Made by a program: the position numbers and the translations under genes. From positions 3,460 to 36,187 of the forward strand of contig MGQF01000062.1 of the NCBI GenBank assembly GCA_001797745.1: a stretch of 32,728 nucleotides of DNA, read 5' to 3'. Positions 1 to 8,074 of the stretch are shown here, piece by piece (position 1 is the stretch's first letter; each line of letters begins with the position of its first letter). Below the pieces are notes generated by a model that was given only the letters and a program-made list of their open reading frames with translations, made no database searches and was not told where the DNA came from. Source of the stretch: Deltaproteobacteria bacterium RBG_13_52_11. GTDB taxonomy: Bacteria > Desulfobacterota > B13-G15 > RBG-16-54-18.

Positions 1-977
1 CCGCTCAAAGGAGCAACTACCGTTATGGCCAGTGCGGTGGGTGTCATCAGCAGACCGGCGTGAAGAGGGCTATAGCCTAAGGAGAGTTGAAGGAAGAAGG
101 GCATCAGGAAAAGGTTTGCCGACATACCCAGGAAAGAAAGGAATCCGACTATGTTGCCAAAGCTGAAAAGCCGGTTCTTGAACAACGTGAGGTCTATCAA
201 GGGTTGCGAGGTTCTGGCCTCCCATAGCGGCACGAGGGCCAGGGTGGTAGCAGCTACTGCCAGTTCAACGATGACGTGCGGCCTCCCCCAATCCCCCTCT
301 TGTCCCATTGTCAATCCCAACAGCAGCGCGGTGAGGCCCGTTACTATCAGGGCGGCGCCTAAAAAATCGAAGCTTTGCTTGTTTTCCAGTGGTGATGATA
401 CGAGGTGTTCTTTCAGTACGAAGGCGGCCATGATGGTACCCATGATACCCACTGGCACGTTCACGTAGAATATCGATCGCCAACCCAGAGTGCTGACAAG
501 GATCCCCCCCAGAGTGGGGCCGACTGTAAAGCCTATTGCCACGATGGTTCCGTTGATGCCCAGTGCGCGCCCCCGCTCCGTAGATGGGAACACTGCTGTA
601 ATGATTGCGAAGCTGTTGGCCATGAGCATGGCAGCGCCCACAGCCTGGAGTGAGCGGAACAGGATCAGTTGGGGCGGATTTTGCGAGAGGGCGCAAAGGG
701 CTGAGCCCAGGCTGAACACCATGAACCCAAGACGCAATATCTTTTTTCGGCCCATCATATCAGCTAATCGGCCCAAAGGGAGCAGCAAGCCGGTAATAAC
801 CAGTAAATAAGATAAGATGACCCATTCCGATAAGGCCAGGCTGGCCTTGAAGTAGCCCATTATGGTAGGTAAGCTGATGTTAACTATACTGGCATCGAGA
901 GTGGACATGAAGATGCCGATTCCCACGGTACCAAGAACCCACCATCGGTGGTTATCGCCATGCACATTCAAAGGCAT
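1..977 (-). CDS. MFS drug/solute exporter, DHA2 (14-TM) type, C-terminus off the window
   Basis: The minus frame is open from an ATG at 977 to the window edge, giving 325 residues with no stop, so the C-terminal part lies outside. It has a tryptophan-containing start and then the DHA2 signature LDASIVNISLP in the first membrane helix. MFS motif A appears as GRLADMMGRKK (about residue 70) and motif C as GFTVGPTLGG (about residue 150). About nine membrane helices are visible. The family exports drugs, dyes or small organic compounds across the inner membrane using the proton gradient; the substrate cannot be told here. GAGGGG lies 7 nt upstream of the chosen ATG. A promoter with a palindrome at its start point lies about 130 bp upstream, suggesting a locally acting repressor. 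No such regulator gene is visible in the window. Confidence 0.88.
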   Translation of the reverse strand, partial: MPLNVHGDNHRWWVLGTVGIGIFMSTLDASIVNISLPTIMGYFKASLALSEWVILSYLLVITGLLLPLGRLADMMGRKKILRLGFMVFSLGSALCALSQNPPQLILFRSLQAVGAAMLMANSFAIITAVFPSTERGRALGINGTIVAIGFTVGPTLGGILVSTLGWRSIFYVNVPVGIMGTIMAAFVLKEHLVSSPLENKQSFDFLGAALIVTGLTALLLGLTMGQEGDWGRPHVIVELAVAATTLALVPLWEARTSQPLIDLTLFKNRLFSFGNIVGFLSFLGMSANLFLMPFFLQLSLGYSPLHAGLLMTPTALAITVVAPLS

Positions 978-1100
978 CTGGTTTTCCCCTCGTGGTCTTC
1001 AGGATACAGTAACGAGAAACGCATCTTTATTGGTGTTGGCATCTTCTTCCTCAGTAGTCGATGTCTGAAGATAATGGCTGTCTAGGTTCGTTTGATGTGA

Positions 1101-1114
1101 TAAGTAATTACTTA
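1101..1114. promoter_or_regulatory. Perfect 14-bp palindrome, candidate operator of the MFS gene
   Basis: TAAGTAATTACTTA is a perfect inverted repeat placed just after the predicted minus-strand -10 box. A protein bound here would block transcription initiation. Small MarR- or TetR-type repressors often use sites of this size, but the regulator is unknown. Confidence 0.45.
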
Positions 1115-1121
1115 GCGAATA

Positions 1122-1156
1122 AATATAAAATGAGTATGGATGTGGAGTCAAGTCAA
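1122..1156 (-). promoter_or_regulatory. Probable sigma70-type promoter for the MFS exporter
   Basis: On the minus strand TTGACT (1151-1146) is followed after 18 nt by TATATT (1127-1122). A second overlapping TTGACT lies at 1156-1151. The start point would fall near 1115, next to the palindrome at 1101-1114. This would give a leader of about 140 nt. Confidence 0.5.
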
Positions 1157-1401
1157 GAAGTGGATGTTCTGTAAAGCCAATTGAGAAATGAAGATAGAGA
1201 CAATCTTGCCACCTCATGGCGTCACTCGACTTTCAAGGCCGGGAACGTTTGCGCAGGCCTGTCATGGAATAAAAAAATTCTATTGAATTCCCACCATATT
1301 GCCAATCTTTTTGCAACGCAGGTAACAACGTCCCGCTTCTTTGGACTTGAGTTCCCCTATTGCGGGGCGAATTGAATAGACATCTATGTTAGAATAGATA
1401 T

Positions 1402-2169
1402 ATGTCCATGTCTGATTCCAGAGACCCCTATGATCCCCGCACACGGGAATACCTGCATGAAGCGTTGCGTACCCTCCCGCAGGGAAGGCCTCCCCTGATC
1501 ACGATAGTGAAGCAGGCCAAGGAGGGGATGGGAGATGAAGGGGGGGTGCTCGGGGTTTTCCCCGCATCCTTTAATCCCCCAACATCAGCTCATGAGGCCC
1601 TGGTCAGGGAAGCGGCCAACGCCGTCCCCTTTGACGAGATCCTGTTGGTCTTGGACCAGCAGGCCATGGACAAGGAACTCTGCGGCGCCCTCCTGGAAGA
1701 CAGACTCCTCATGCTCCTCGTCCTCTTCGGGGATGATCCCCGGATTTCGCTGGGGATCTCCAACCGGGGGCTCTTTCTGGAGAAGGTCGGGGCCGTGCAA
1801 AAGGTCTACCCGCAAGATACGAAGATCTATTTCATCGTCGGGTATGACACCATCGTGAGAATCATCGACCCCAAGTACTATGGAGACAGAGACAAGGCCC
1901 TCCACTCGCTCTTCTCCCAGGCCCGATTTCTGGTGGCCAATCGGGGGGGGTGCGACGAGAGAGTCCTCCTTGAGCTCTTTGCGCGGGAGGAGAACCGCCC
2001 CTTTGCAGCACAGGTATTGCCCCTCACGCTCCCCCCTCCCCTCGCCTGGATCTCCTCGTCCGAAGTCCGCCAGCAACTGGCAGAGGGGAAATCGGTGCAG
2101 AGATTAATCCCTCCCACGCTGGAGGAGTTCTTACAGAAACAAGGATTTTACGGTAGACATGGAACATGA
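1402..2169 (+). CDS. NadD-like nucleotidyltransferase (cytidylyltransferase fold)
   Basis: The 255-residue protein looks like the nicotinate/nicotinamide-nucleotide adenylyltransferase branch of the HIGH-type nucleotidyltransferases. Residues around 50-65 read GVFPASFNPPTSAHEAL, matching the N-terminal phosphate-binding motif, but the usual (H/T)xGH is TSAH. Near residue 220 WISSSEVRQQL matches the ISSTxIR motif. The family joins a nucleotide to a phosphorylated substrate, as in NAD synthesis. The N-terminal 45 residues before the motif are longer than in typical NadD (about 200 residues). No Shine-Dalgarno is visible before ATG 1402, and a second ATG lies at 1408. The substrate is uncertain, so no symbol is given. 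It is followed 29 bp later by a response regulator. Confidence 0.7.
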   Translation: MSMSDSRDPYDPRTREYLHEALRTLPQGRPPLITIVKQAKEGMGDEGGVLGVFPASFNPPTSAHEALVREAANAVPFDEILLVLDQQAMDKELCGALLEDRLLMLLVLFGDDPRISLGISNRGLFLEKVGAVQKVYPQDTKIYFIVGYDTIVRIIDPKYYGDRDKALHSLFSQARFLVANRGGCDERVLLELFAREENRPFAAQVLPLTLPPPLAWISSSEVRQQLAEGKSVQRLIPPTLEEFLQKQGFYGRHGT

Positions 2170-2198
2170 AATGAGATAATATTTTTCAACTTGCAGAT

Positions 2199-2558
2199 AT
2201 GAAGAGAATTTTAGTGGTCGATGACGAAGAGGGTATCCGCCTCCTCTACAAAGAGGAGTTAGAGGAGGAAGGGTATGAGGTAGAACTAGCTGCAGGAGGT
2301 GAGGAGGCCCTACAGAAGCTGAAGAGATCGAAGCCGGACCTAATCACCCTCGATCTCAAGATGCCCGGCATGGGAGGACTGGAGGTCCTCGAGAGGATAC
2401 GGGAGCAGGATAAGGAACTACCGGTAGTCATCTGCACCGCCTACGGAGACTATAAGAGGGACCTTGCCACCTGGGCCTCTGATGCCTATGTGGTGAAGAG
2501 TTCGGACTTGACGGAACTCAAACAAGTGATCAGGGGGTTTCTCGAAAACAAAGGATAG
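2199..2558 (+). CDS. Single-domain (CheY/Spo0F-like) response regulator
   Basis: The 119-residue protein is a receiver domain with nothing attached. The acidic pair is in LVVDDEEG (residues 5-12), the phosphoacceptor Asp is in LITLDLKMPG (about residue 52), the conserved Thr/Ser is in VICTAYG, and the Lys is in YVVKSS (about residue 101). It would relay a phosphoryl group or bind a partner protein rather than DNA. No cognate kinase is adjacent; the kinase at 27199 has its own OmpR-type partner. No strong ribosome-binding site precedes ATG 2199. The tRNA-Ala gene starts 14 bp after the stop. Confidence 0.88.
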   Translation: MKRILVVDDEEGIRLLYKEELEEEGYEVELAAGGEEALQKLKRSKPDLITLDLKMPGMGGLEVLERIREQDKELPVVICTAYGDYKRDLATWASDAYVVKSSDLTELKQVIRGFLENKG

Positions 2559-2571
2559 AGGGCAATCGTGT

Positions 2572-2647
2572 GGGGATGTAGCTCAGTTGGGAGAGCATCA
2601 CGTTCGCAACGTGAGGGTCGGGGGTTCGAATCCCCCCATCTCCACCA
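2572..2647 (+). tRNA. tRNA-Ala, anticodon CGC
   Basis: This 76-nt cloverleaf ends in an encoded CCA. The acceptor stem is GGGGATG/CATCTCC and contains the G3:U70 wobble pair that identifies alanine tRNAs. The D arm is GCTC...GAGC. The anticodon stem TCACG/CGTGA closes the loop TTCGCAA, so the anticodon is CGC, reading GCG. The T arm is GGGGG-TTCGAAT-CCCCC. A short T-rich run follows at 2651-2656 without a clear hairpin. Confidence 0.97.
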
Positions 2648-2995
2648 CATTTTTTATTCTCGTGAAGATACCCTCCAATAATAACTCACAGTCATTTCCA
2701 TCCTTAATATGTTTACAAGCCGTTGTCAGGGGGTAATCCCTGAAACCGCAATGGATGTTTCTTAGCTCTGAAGGATTCAAGGAGTCAAGGATTCCAGAGG
2801 TCTAGTGAGATATAGAAGAATTAAGGAGAAAATAAATCCTCGTTCTCTCCTCTCCCCCCTGGGGAGGATGAAGGTGAGGAAAATAGAGAGGATTTTCACC
2901 GTTTGTGGGCAACGATGCCGTAATGAAGAATTAATCCTGTTTTTTGCAGGCGGAGATCAGGCAAACCCTTAATCATAATTGAGAAGGAGTTGGAG
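2648..2995. other. Intergenic stretch between tRNA-Ala and proC, with a degenerate repeat copy
   Basis: No gene was found. Positions about 2848-2930 resemble the repeat at 21300-21450: a C-rich/G-rich hairpin arm, then GGATGAAGGTGAGG, then GTGGGCAACGATGCCGTAAT. The rest is AT-rich with no recognised signal, apart from the AAGGAG ribosome-binding site of proC at 2984-2989. Confidence 0.5.
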
Positions 2996-3808
2996 ATGCA
3001 GAAGAAGAAAATCGGAATCATCGGCGTCGGAAATATGGGTGAGGCCATCCTGCGGGGTCTCCACCAAAAAGGGATGGCAAAGGGGATCGTGGTCAGCGAG
3101 ATCCGTCCCGACAGGGGGGACTACATCAAGAAGAACTACGGCGTGGAGGCGATTCCGGATAATCAAAAACTCGCCTCCCAGGTTCAGATCATCATTCTCG
3201 CTGTCAAGCCCCAGGAGTTGAAGGGGGTCCTTCAGGCAATTGCCCCTGCCCTGGACGCATCCACACTCCTTATCTCCATCGCTGCCGGCGCCTCACTCGG
3301 GGCCATTGCTTCTATCCTGGCAAAGGACGTGCGCCTTGTCAGGGCTATGCCGAATATCGCCGCCCTGGCGTTGGAGTCCGCCACCGCCCTCTCTCCAGGG
3401 GGAGGGGCATCTGCGGAAGATATGGAGGTAGCCCAGGAGATATTCAATGCCATGGGCAAGACAGTCGTCATCCCGGAAGCGCTTATGGACGCCGTGACCG
3501 GCATGAGTGGCAGTGGACCTGCCTATGTCTGTCTCTTCATCGAGGCCCTGGCAGATGGAGGGGTGCGGATGGGTCTGCCGAGGAAGGATGCCCTGGAAAT
3601 GGCGATCCAGACCGTCCTGGGGACTGCCCGGCTCCTCTCAGAACAAGGTGAGCACCCGGCCCATCTAAAGGACAGGGTGGCCTCCCCAGGGGGGACGACC
3701 ATAGCAGGGATCGCCTCGTTGGAGGCCAAAGGGTTCAGGGGGGCCGTGATGGAGGCCGTGGCCGCCGCCACCCAGCGTTCCAAAGAGCTGGCAAAGATAC
3801 CGGGGTGA
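2996..3808 (+). CDS. proC: Pyrroline-5-carboxylate reductase
   Basis: ProC reduces pyrroline-5-carboxylate to proline with NAD(P)H, the last step of proline synthesis, in the cytoplasm. The N-terminus carries the Rossmann motif GIIGVGNMGEAI. The middle has the ProC-typical VRAMPNIAAL and MSGSGPAYV, and the C-terminal helical domain has DRVASPGGTTIAGI. At about 270 residues the length is normal. An in-frame TTG at 2990 would add two residues, but AAGGAG at 2984-2989 is correctly spaced for ATG 2996, so that start is chosen. Degenerate copies of the last ~60 bp of this gene plus downstream sequence occur at about 7908-7974 and 9666-9764; this intact gene is the likely source. Confidence 0.95.
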   Translation: MQKKKIGIIGVGNMGEAILRGLHQKGMAKGIVVSEIRPDRGDYIKKNYGVEAIPDNQKLASQVQIIILAVKPQELKGVLQAIAPALDASTLLISIAAGASLGAIASILAKDVRLVRAMPNIAALALESATALSPGGGASAEDMEVAQEIFNAMGKTVVIPEALMDAVTGMSGSGPAYVCLFIEALADGGVRMGLPRKDALEMAIQTVLGTARLLSEQGEHPAHLKDRVASPGGTTIAGIASLEAKGFRGAVMEAVAAATQRSKELAKIPG

Positions 3809-3896
3809 TGCTGTAAATAAAGAAATCATCGGAGGAGGACGGAGACGGGAAGCAGTTGACTATCGTGACTATCTTCGTTGCCTCAGGGTGCCTGAT

Positions 3897-3914
3897 GGGG
3901 AATCTTTATTCCCC
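3897..3914. terminator. Short perfect hairpin downstream of proC
   Basis: GGGGAATCTTTATTCCCC forms a 7-bp stem with a 4-nt loop about 90 bp after the proC stop. No run of T follows, so a terminator role is only possible. A TATAAT at 3981-3986 lies between it and the next gene and may be that gene's -10 box. Confidence 0.3.
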
Positions 3915-4023
3915 TGGTCGCGATATTCACTGATTCTGACAAGGTCAACTTAGTCAACAACATCCCCTGTGGCCAGCCCCTATAATATCTGAAAAGGAGC
4001 GAATTTAAAAAAGGAGATGGCAT

Positions 4024-5667
4024 GTGGCGATAAAAGGTTTTACTGAATACGCCAAGGAAGATCGTGAGCAGTATAGCAGAATGAGGTGGTGGCTTGGGAT
4101 GACCTGGGGGGACATGCTAGACAAGGCTACCGACATCTACCCCGATAAGATCGGTCTTGTCGACGGCGTGGGTCGCTGGACCAACAGGGAGGTCCGGGAA
4201 AAGGTGGACCGGCTGGCAATCAGCCTGATGAAGCTCGGCATCAAACCCCGCGACTGGGTCCTTCTCCAGTTCCCCAACTGGCATGAATATATCCTGGCGT
4301 TCTTTGCCATGCAGAAGATCGGCGCCCTCACCGTCCTCCTCATTCCCCGACATAACCAGTCGGAGATCAACCACCTGGCGGCACTGACGAAGCCGGTGGC
4401 GTGGATTGTGCCGAAAAAGTATGGAAAGATTGACTACCAGCCCATAATCGACGACGTGCTGAAACAAAACCCCCAGCTCAAACACGTAATCCAGGTAAGA
4501 GCAGAGAAAAACGGCACATATCCTACCCTGAATGAGCTGATTGAGGAGGCAAAGCTGACGGAAGATAATCTCAAAGCTTTAGAGGAGAGGAGACCTGATC
4601 CGGCAGAGGTTTCCCATATCATGCCTACCGGCGGGACTACCGGTCTGCCAAAAGCAAGCGTCCGGACCCACAACTCTTATATCACCAACATCGAATATCA
4701 CTCCAGGGCGTGGGAAATCACGAGCAGCGATACGATTATGGTGATTACGCCCGTGGGCCACAGCATGGCAATGCACTGGGGCATTGGCGCAGCACTTTTC
4801 AATTATGCGAAGCTTGTCCTCCTTGACTCGGTACACGCGGACGATATCTGCGAGTGCATACAAAAAGAAAAGGTGACTGCTTTCCCTTCCGTTCCTGCCC
4901 TCGTTGCGAGGATGCTCGCCTTGGAGGGTCTGGAAAAATATGATTTGAGCTCACTGAGGACAATATCGGTGGGTGGAGCGTCGAGCGCGCCCGAGCTGCT
5001 TCGCGGCGCCTACGACAAGCTCAAATGTATCGTCATCAACGGGTTCGGCTCGTCTGAGGGTACCAATACCGCCACCAGACCTGGCGACAGTATGGATATC
5101 ATCTGCAACAGCGTGGGTAGACCGGTCTGCCCCTACGATACGATCAAGATCATCGATGAGGGAGGAAATGAAGTTTCACCCAGCATCGAAGGGGAACTTG
5201 TCTCCAAGGGACCCGGTATTTTCACGGGGTACTTCAAATCTCCTGAAGAAAACAGCCAGATCTTCACCAAGGACGGGTTCTTCAAGACGGGGGACAAGGC
5301 AAAAAAAGATCAGTTTGGAAATATCCAGATAACAGGCAGAATTAAGGATATCATCAACAGGGGAGGCGAAAAGATCAGTGCTATTGATATTGAAAACCTG
5401 ATGAGTACCCACCCAGGGATTAGCGAGACGTCGGTCATAGGTATGCCCGATGAAGTACTCGGTGAGAGAATCTGCGCTTATGTCACGCTTAAACCAGGCA
5501 TAAGGCTTACCTTTAAAGAGATCATCGCCTTTTTAAAAGGGAAAGGTGCGTCTGTACAGCAGCTCCCCGAAAGAATCGAGTTTGCTGAAGAACTGCCAAT
5601 GACAAAAGTGGGTAAAGTTGATAAGAAAGCCCTCAGAGAAGACATTAAAAAGCGGCTCGAGGGTTAA
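4024..5667 (+). CDS. AMP-forming acyl/aryl-CoA ligase (ANL superfamily)
   Basis: This 547-residue enzyme should activate a carboxylic acid to its acyl-adenylate and then to the CoA thioester. The ATP-binding P-loop is TGGTTGLPKAS (about residue 202). The adenine-site motif is GFGSSEGT, the ribose-binding Asp is in FKTGDKA, the hinge is in GRIKDIINRGGEK, and the catalytic C-terminal Lys is in MTKVGKVDKKAL. The overall pattern resembles EntE-like aryl-AMP ligases and cyclohexane-carboxylate-type CoA ligases; the substrate is unknown. The start is GTG 4024: an overlapping ATG at 4022 reads into a stop after three codons, and AAGGAG at 4011-4016 is well placed for GTG. It is the first gene of the repeat-rich accretion region. 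Confidence 0.88.
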   Translation: MAIKGFTEYAKEDREQYSRMRWWLGMTWGDMLDKATDIYPDKIGLVDGVGRWTNREVREKVDRLAISLMKLGIKPRDWVLLQFPNWHEYILAFFAMQKIGALTVLLIPRHNQSEINHLAALTKPVAWIVPKKYGKIDYQPIIDDVLKQNPQLKHVIQVRAEKNGTYPTLNELIEEAKLTEDNLKALEERRPDPAEVSHIMPTGGTTGLPKASVRTHNSYITNIEYHSRAWEITSSDTIMVITPVGHSMAMHWGIGAALFNYAKLVLLDSVHADDICECIQKEKVTAFPSVPALVARMLALEGLEKYDLSSLRTISVGGASSAPELLRGAYDKLKCIVINGFGSSEGTNTATRPGDSMDIICNSVGRPVCPYDTIKIIDEGGNEVSPSIEGELVSKGPGIFTGYFKSPEENSQIFTKDGFFKTGDKAKKDQFGNIQITGRIKDIINRGGEKISAIDIENLMSTHPGISETSVIGMPDEVLGERICAYVTLKPGIRLTFKEIIAFLKGKGASVQQLPERIEFAEELPMTKVGKVDKKALREDIKKRLEG

Positions 5668-5718
5668 CACGTGGGGAAAGCCTCGGGTCGGACCAGGGTA
5701 ACGATTTTCCTTGTCCCC

Positions 5719-5772
5719 CTTGAAATGCATTTCAAGCAAAAATATCAAACTTTAATTGACATTTATTAACAT
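5719..5772 (+). repeat. Dispersed repeat, promoter-like unit, copy 1
   Basis: The unit begins with the perfect palindrome CTTGAAATGCATTTCAAG (5719-5736), continues with AAAATATCAAACT, and ends with TTGACATTTATTAACAT. It is preceded at about 5686-5710 by GGACCAGGGTAACGATTTTCC, which recurs in part near 7712 and 9651. Copies 2 and 3 lie at 7748 and 9248. The chrA ATG is at the very end of this copy. Confidence 0.75.
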
Positions 5773-6949
5773 GACATCCTCAATCCCGAAAGAGCGCACT
5801 ATAAAGCCGCCGTTTGCTTCTCTGTTTAAATCCTTTCTACGATTGGGGCTTACGGCATTCGGCGGCCCTTCTATGGTAGCCTACATTCGCACGATGGCAG
5901 TCGAACAGAAACAGTGGCTCGATGAAGAATCTTTTCGTGATGGTGTGGCCCTGTGTCAAACAATACCAGGGGCAACAGCTATGCAGACAGCAGCATATGT
6001 AGGGTTAAGAACGCGAGGAGTCGGCGGCGCTATAGTAAGTTTTGTTGGTTTTGGCCTTCCTGCCTTTATCCTTATGCTGACGTTCTCAGCCCTTTACACC
6101 TCCACGCATACTGTACCCTCCGTGACTTCGGCATTTAGTGGTCTTCAGGCTATCATCGTAGCTATCGTCGCCAACGCCACAGTCTCATTTGGTAAAACGA
6201 CATTGAAAAATTGGGGCACTATAGTTATTGCTGTGGTTGCTGCAGTCTTGTTCGGAATAGGAGTGAACCCGCTTATTGTTATCGCGGCAGCCGCTTTGGT
6301 TGGCCTTATGTTGAGTAAAGGACAGCACGCCTCTCGTTCGGCTCGTGCGTCAACGCAACAGCCACTGTCGATGAAACCCTTTGTGTTGCTTTTGGCATTT
6401 ATTGTTGCCGTCTTTATTCTGCTTTTGCTGATACAACGTCGGTTATTTGACCTCGCTATACTCATGTTTAGGATAGACTTGTTTGCCTTCGGCGGTGGGT
6501 TTGCTTCTGTTCCCCTTATGTTCCATGAAATTGTTCAAGTCCGCCATTGGATGGATAGCTCAACGTTTTTGAACGGAATTGCTCTCGGACAAGTTACACC
6601 AGGCCCTATTGTAATCACCGCAACCTTTGTAGGATATATGCTGTATGGGCTTCCAGGTGGATTGGTAGCTACTCTCGGCGTGTTTTCACCCTCTTTCCTC
6701 ATGGTTATTGGAATCGTACCATATTTTGACCGTTTACGCGCTTCACCGTATTTCAATAGAGCAATGAGCGGTATACTGTCTTCATTTGTCGGACTTCTTC
6801 TGACTGTTACCGTGCGTTTTGCCTCACATGTGCCGTGGGATTTTCCGCATGTTCTGTTTGCTTGTGCGGCACTCGTTGCCCTGCTTTTGAGCGTGGATAT
6901 AGTGTGGGTGGTTTTGATAGGAACAGCCCTTTCAGTAGTAGCGCTGTAG
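5771..6949 (+). CDS. chrA: Chromate transporter ChrA, two-domain (LCHR) form
   Basis: The 392-residue membrane protein has two homologous CHR halves. The first begins with LGLTAFGGPSMVAYIR and has LCQTIPGATAMQTAAYVG. The second repeats this as FAFGGGFASVPLM and LGQVTPGPIVITATFVGY. About ten membrane helices are visible. ChrA exports chromate, usually giving resistance; some homologues may handle sulfate or other oxyanions. A TTG at 5756 could extend the frame by five residues, but it lies inside a repeat shared with non-coding copies, so ATG 5771 is preferred. No Shine-Dalgarno precedes that ATG. No chrB or sulfate-assimilation gene is adjacent, and the gene is flanked by repeat copies, consistent with acquisition as a single module. 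Confidence 0.9.
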   Translation: MTSSIPKERTIKPPFASLFKSFLRLGLTAFGGPSMVAYIRTMAVEQKQWLDEESFRDGVALCQTIPGATAMQTAAYVGLRTRGVGGAIVSFVGFGLPAFILMLTFSALYTSTHTVPSVTSAFSGLQAIIVAIVANATVSFGKTTLKNWGTIVIAVVAAVLFGIGVNPLIVIAAAALVGLMLSKGQHASRSARASTQQPLSMKPFVLLLAFIVAVFILLLLIQRRLFDLAILMFRIDLFAFGGGFASVPLMFHEIVQVRHWMDSSTFLNGIALGQVTPGPIVITATFVGYMLYGLPGGLVATLGVFSPSFLMVIGIVPYFDRLRASPYFNRAMSGILSSFVGLLLTVTVRFASHVPWDFPHVLFACAALVALLLSVDIVWVVLIGTALSVVAL

Positions 6950-7033
6950 AAGGCTTGATGAGCAGCCTAACTCGCTGTCAAGAGGAAAGAAGGGAAGATT
7001 AGGTCTAGAACAGCTTGACAGGGAAAATATAGG

Positions 7034-7720
7034 ATGTCTCTTGATAGATTACGTGCGGTCATGAACAAAGGGCGCAGGGGTTTTCCCTCGTCAGTGTTCT
7101 TTCTGCTCGGCGCCAACGCGGTGCCGTTGCTGGGCGTCCTTTTCGGGGGCTGGGACCTGGTGGAAATCCTTTTCGCCTACTGGGCGGAGAACGTGGTGAT
7201 CGGCTTCTTCAGCCTCCTCAAGATGATTTTTGCTCAAGACGACACCCGCGGCTGGCTCATTATCCTTACTGTTTTTATGAAGATCATCGGCTGCACCTTT
7301 TTTATCGTGCATTTTGGGGGGTTTACGGCCGCCCACGGGGCGGTGCTGTACGCGATCTTTCATGAGTTCCTGAACGTGCAAATCCAGCCGATGGAACTCT
7401 TATATATGGGGCGGTACGTAGTGGCCGCGCTGTTCCTCAGCCACGGATATTCCTTTGTGGTTAATTACCTGATCAAGGGTGAGAGGGGCCAGACAAAAGG
7501 CAACGATCCGATGTTCGAACCATATCGTCGGGTCATAGTGATGCATTTGACGCTGGTCTTTGGCACGGGATGTATTATTATCCTTGGCCAACCGTTTTTT
7601 ATGCTCCTGATTCTTGTCATCTTGAAGACCGGCGTCGACCTGCATGCGCATCTCAGGGAAAGACGAAAGTTTGCCAGTGACCTGGAAACACGTTCCGGCT
7701 CTGTGGTCGTATCAGGGTAA
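7034..7720 (+). CDS. DUF6498-like integral membrane protein
   Basis: The 228-residue protein has five to six hydrophobic helices. The N-terminal part reads NAVPLLGVLFGGWDLVEILF followed by YWAENVVIGFFSLLKM, a pattern I associate with the DUF6498 family. A histidine-containing segment (IVHFGGFTAAHGAV) and a C-terminal transmembrane pair ending in HAHLRERR follow. Function is unknown. TTGACA at 7015-7020 is too close to ATG 7034 to be a complete promoter, and no clear ribosome-binding site is present. Repeat copy 2 starts about 30 bp after the stop. Confidence 0.65.
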   Translation: MSLDRLRAVMNKGRRGFPSSVFFLLGANAVPLLGVLFGGWDLVEILFAYWAENVVIGFFSLLKMIFAQDDTRGWLIILTVFMKIIGCTFFIVHFGGFTAAHGAVLYAIFHEFLNVQIQPMELLYMGRYVVAALFLSHGYSFVVNYLIKGERGQTKGNDPMFEPYRRVIVMHLTLVFGTGCIIILGQPFFMLLILVILKTGVDLHAHLRERRKFASDLETRSGSVVVSG

Positions 7721-7747
7721 CGATTTTCCCCCACCCCGTCCCGTCAG

Positions 7748-7811
7748 CTTGAAATACATTGTAAGCTCAAATATCAAACTATAATTGACATTTATTAACA
7801 TTTATGATAAT
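7748..7811 (+). repeat. Dispersed repeat, promoter-like unit, copy 2
   Basis: This unit matches copy 1. The palindrome is degenerate here (CTTGAAATACATTGTAAG). From AAATATCAAACT through TTGACATTTATTAACAT to TTATGATAA it is identical to copy 3 over more than 40 bp. TTGACA (7785-7790) is a perfect -35 hexamer, with GATAAT 15 nt downstream as a possible -10. Confidence 0.8.
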
Positions 7812-7907
7812 CGGAAAAGAGCTTTTGGCTAGGATCATTCGTCAAGCAGGAACCAGCAAAGATGAATGGGAAAAATTGTAACCCACAACTCACTCCAACA
7901 ACAGTAC

Positions 7908-7974
7908 TCCGTCGCCCAGCGCTCCAAAGACCTGGCAAAGATACAGGGGTGAGTCTGTGAATGAAGAGACCATT
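7908..7974 (+). pseudogene. Degenerate copy of the proC 3' end (copy B)
   Basis: About 65 bp align with proC 3772-3835: the codons for the final QRSKELAKIPG segment, the stop region and the CTGTRAAT that follows. It shares CAGCGCTCC and CTGTGAAT with the copy at 9666, where proC itself has CAGCGTTCC and CTGTAAAT. Copies B and D therefore probably descend from each other or from a common copy. Confidence 0.7.
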
Positions 7975-8074
7975 TCTGATGTGGTAGTATGAGAAGTAAA
8001 AATTGCCGTAGAACCACGTCCTCTTCTTGAAGGATATCCACTTTAATGAGACTGAGAACAAAAGATGTTGAAAC

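Larger units (their letters stand above)
978..1401. other. 424-bp divergent intergenic region
   Basis: No gene was found here on either strand. The left part holds the MFS promoter and palindrome. The right part has short inverted repeats (GGAAT...ATTCC around 1265-1293 and CCCC...GGGG at 1354-1367), with no clear tract of T. A TAGAAT at 1390-1395, only 7 nt before the next ATG, might serve a leaderless transcript but lacks a good -35 box. Confidence 0.4.
7721..8074. other. 354-bp spacer made of repeat modules, with a degenerate proC tail
   Basis: No convincing gene was found. After repeat copy 2, a 25-codon frame (7804-7881) opens without a ribosome-binding site and may be a gene remnant. 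Positions about 7908-7974 match the proC 3' end and its downstream sequence (CAGCGCTCCAAAGA, CTGGCAAAGATAC, CTGTGAAT). Positions about 7965-8021 hold a further shared block (GAGACC...GTAAAAATTGCC...TAGAACCACGT), also found at 9174 and 9760. Confidence 0.65.

Noticed and set aside
5756-5770. TTG start for chrA five codons upstream
   Set aside because: The TTG is part of TTGACATTTATTAACAT, which also occurs in non-coding copies at 7785 and 9285.
7804-7881. A 25-codon frame after repeat copy 2, beginning MIIGKELL
   Set aside because: There is no ribosome-binding site and no known match; its start lies in the repeat. It is at most a gene remnant.
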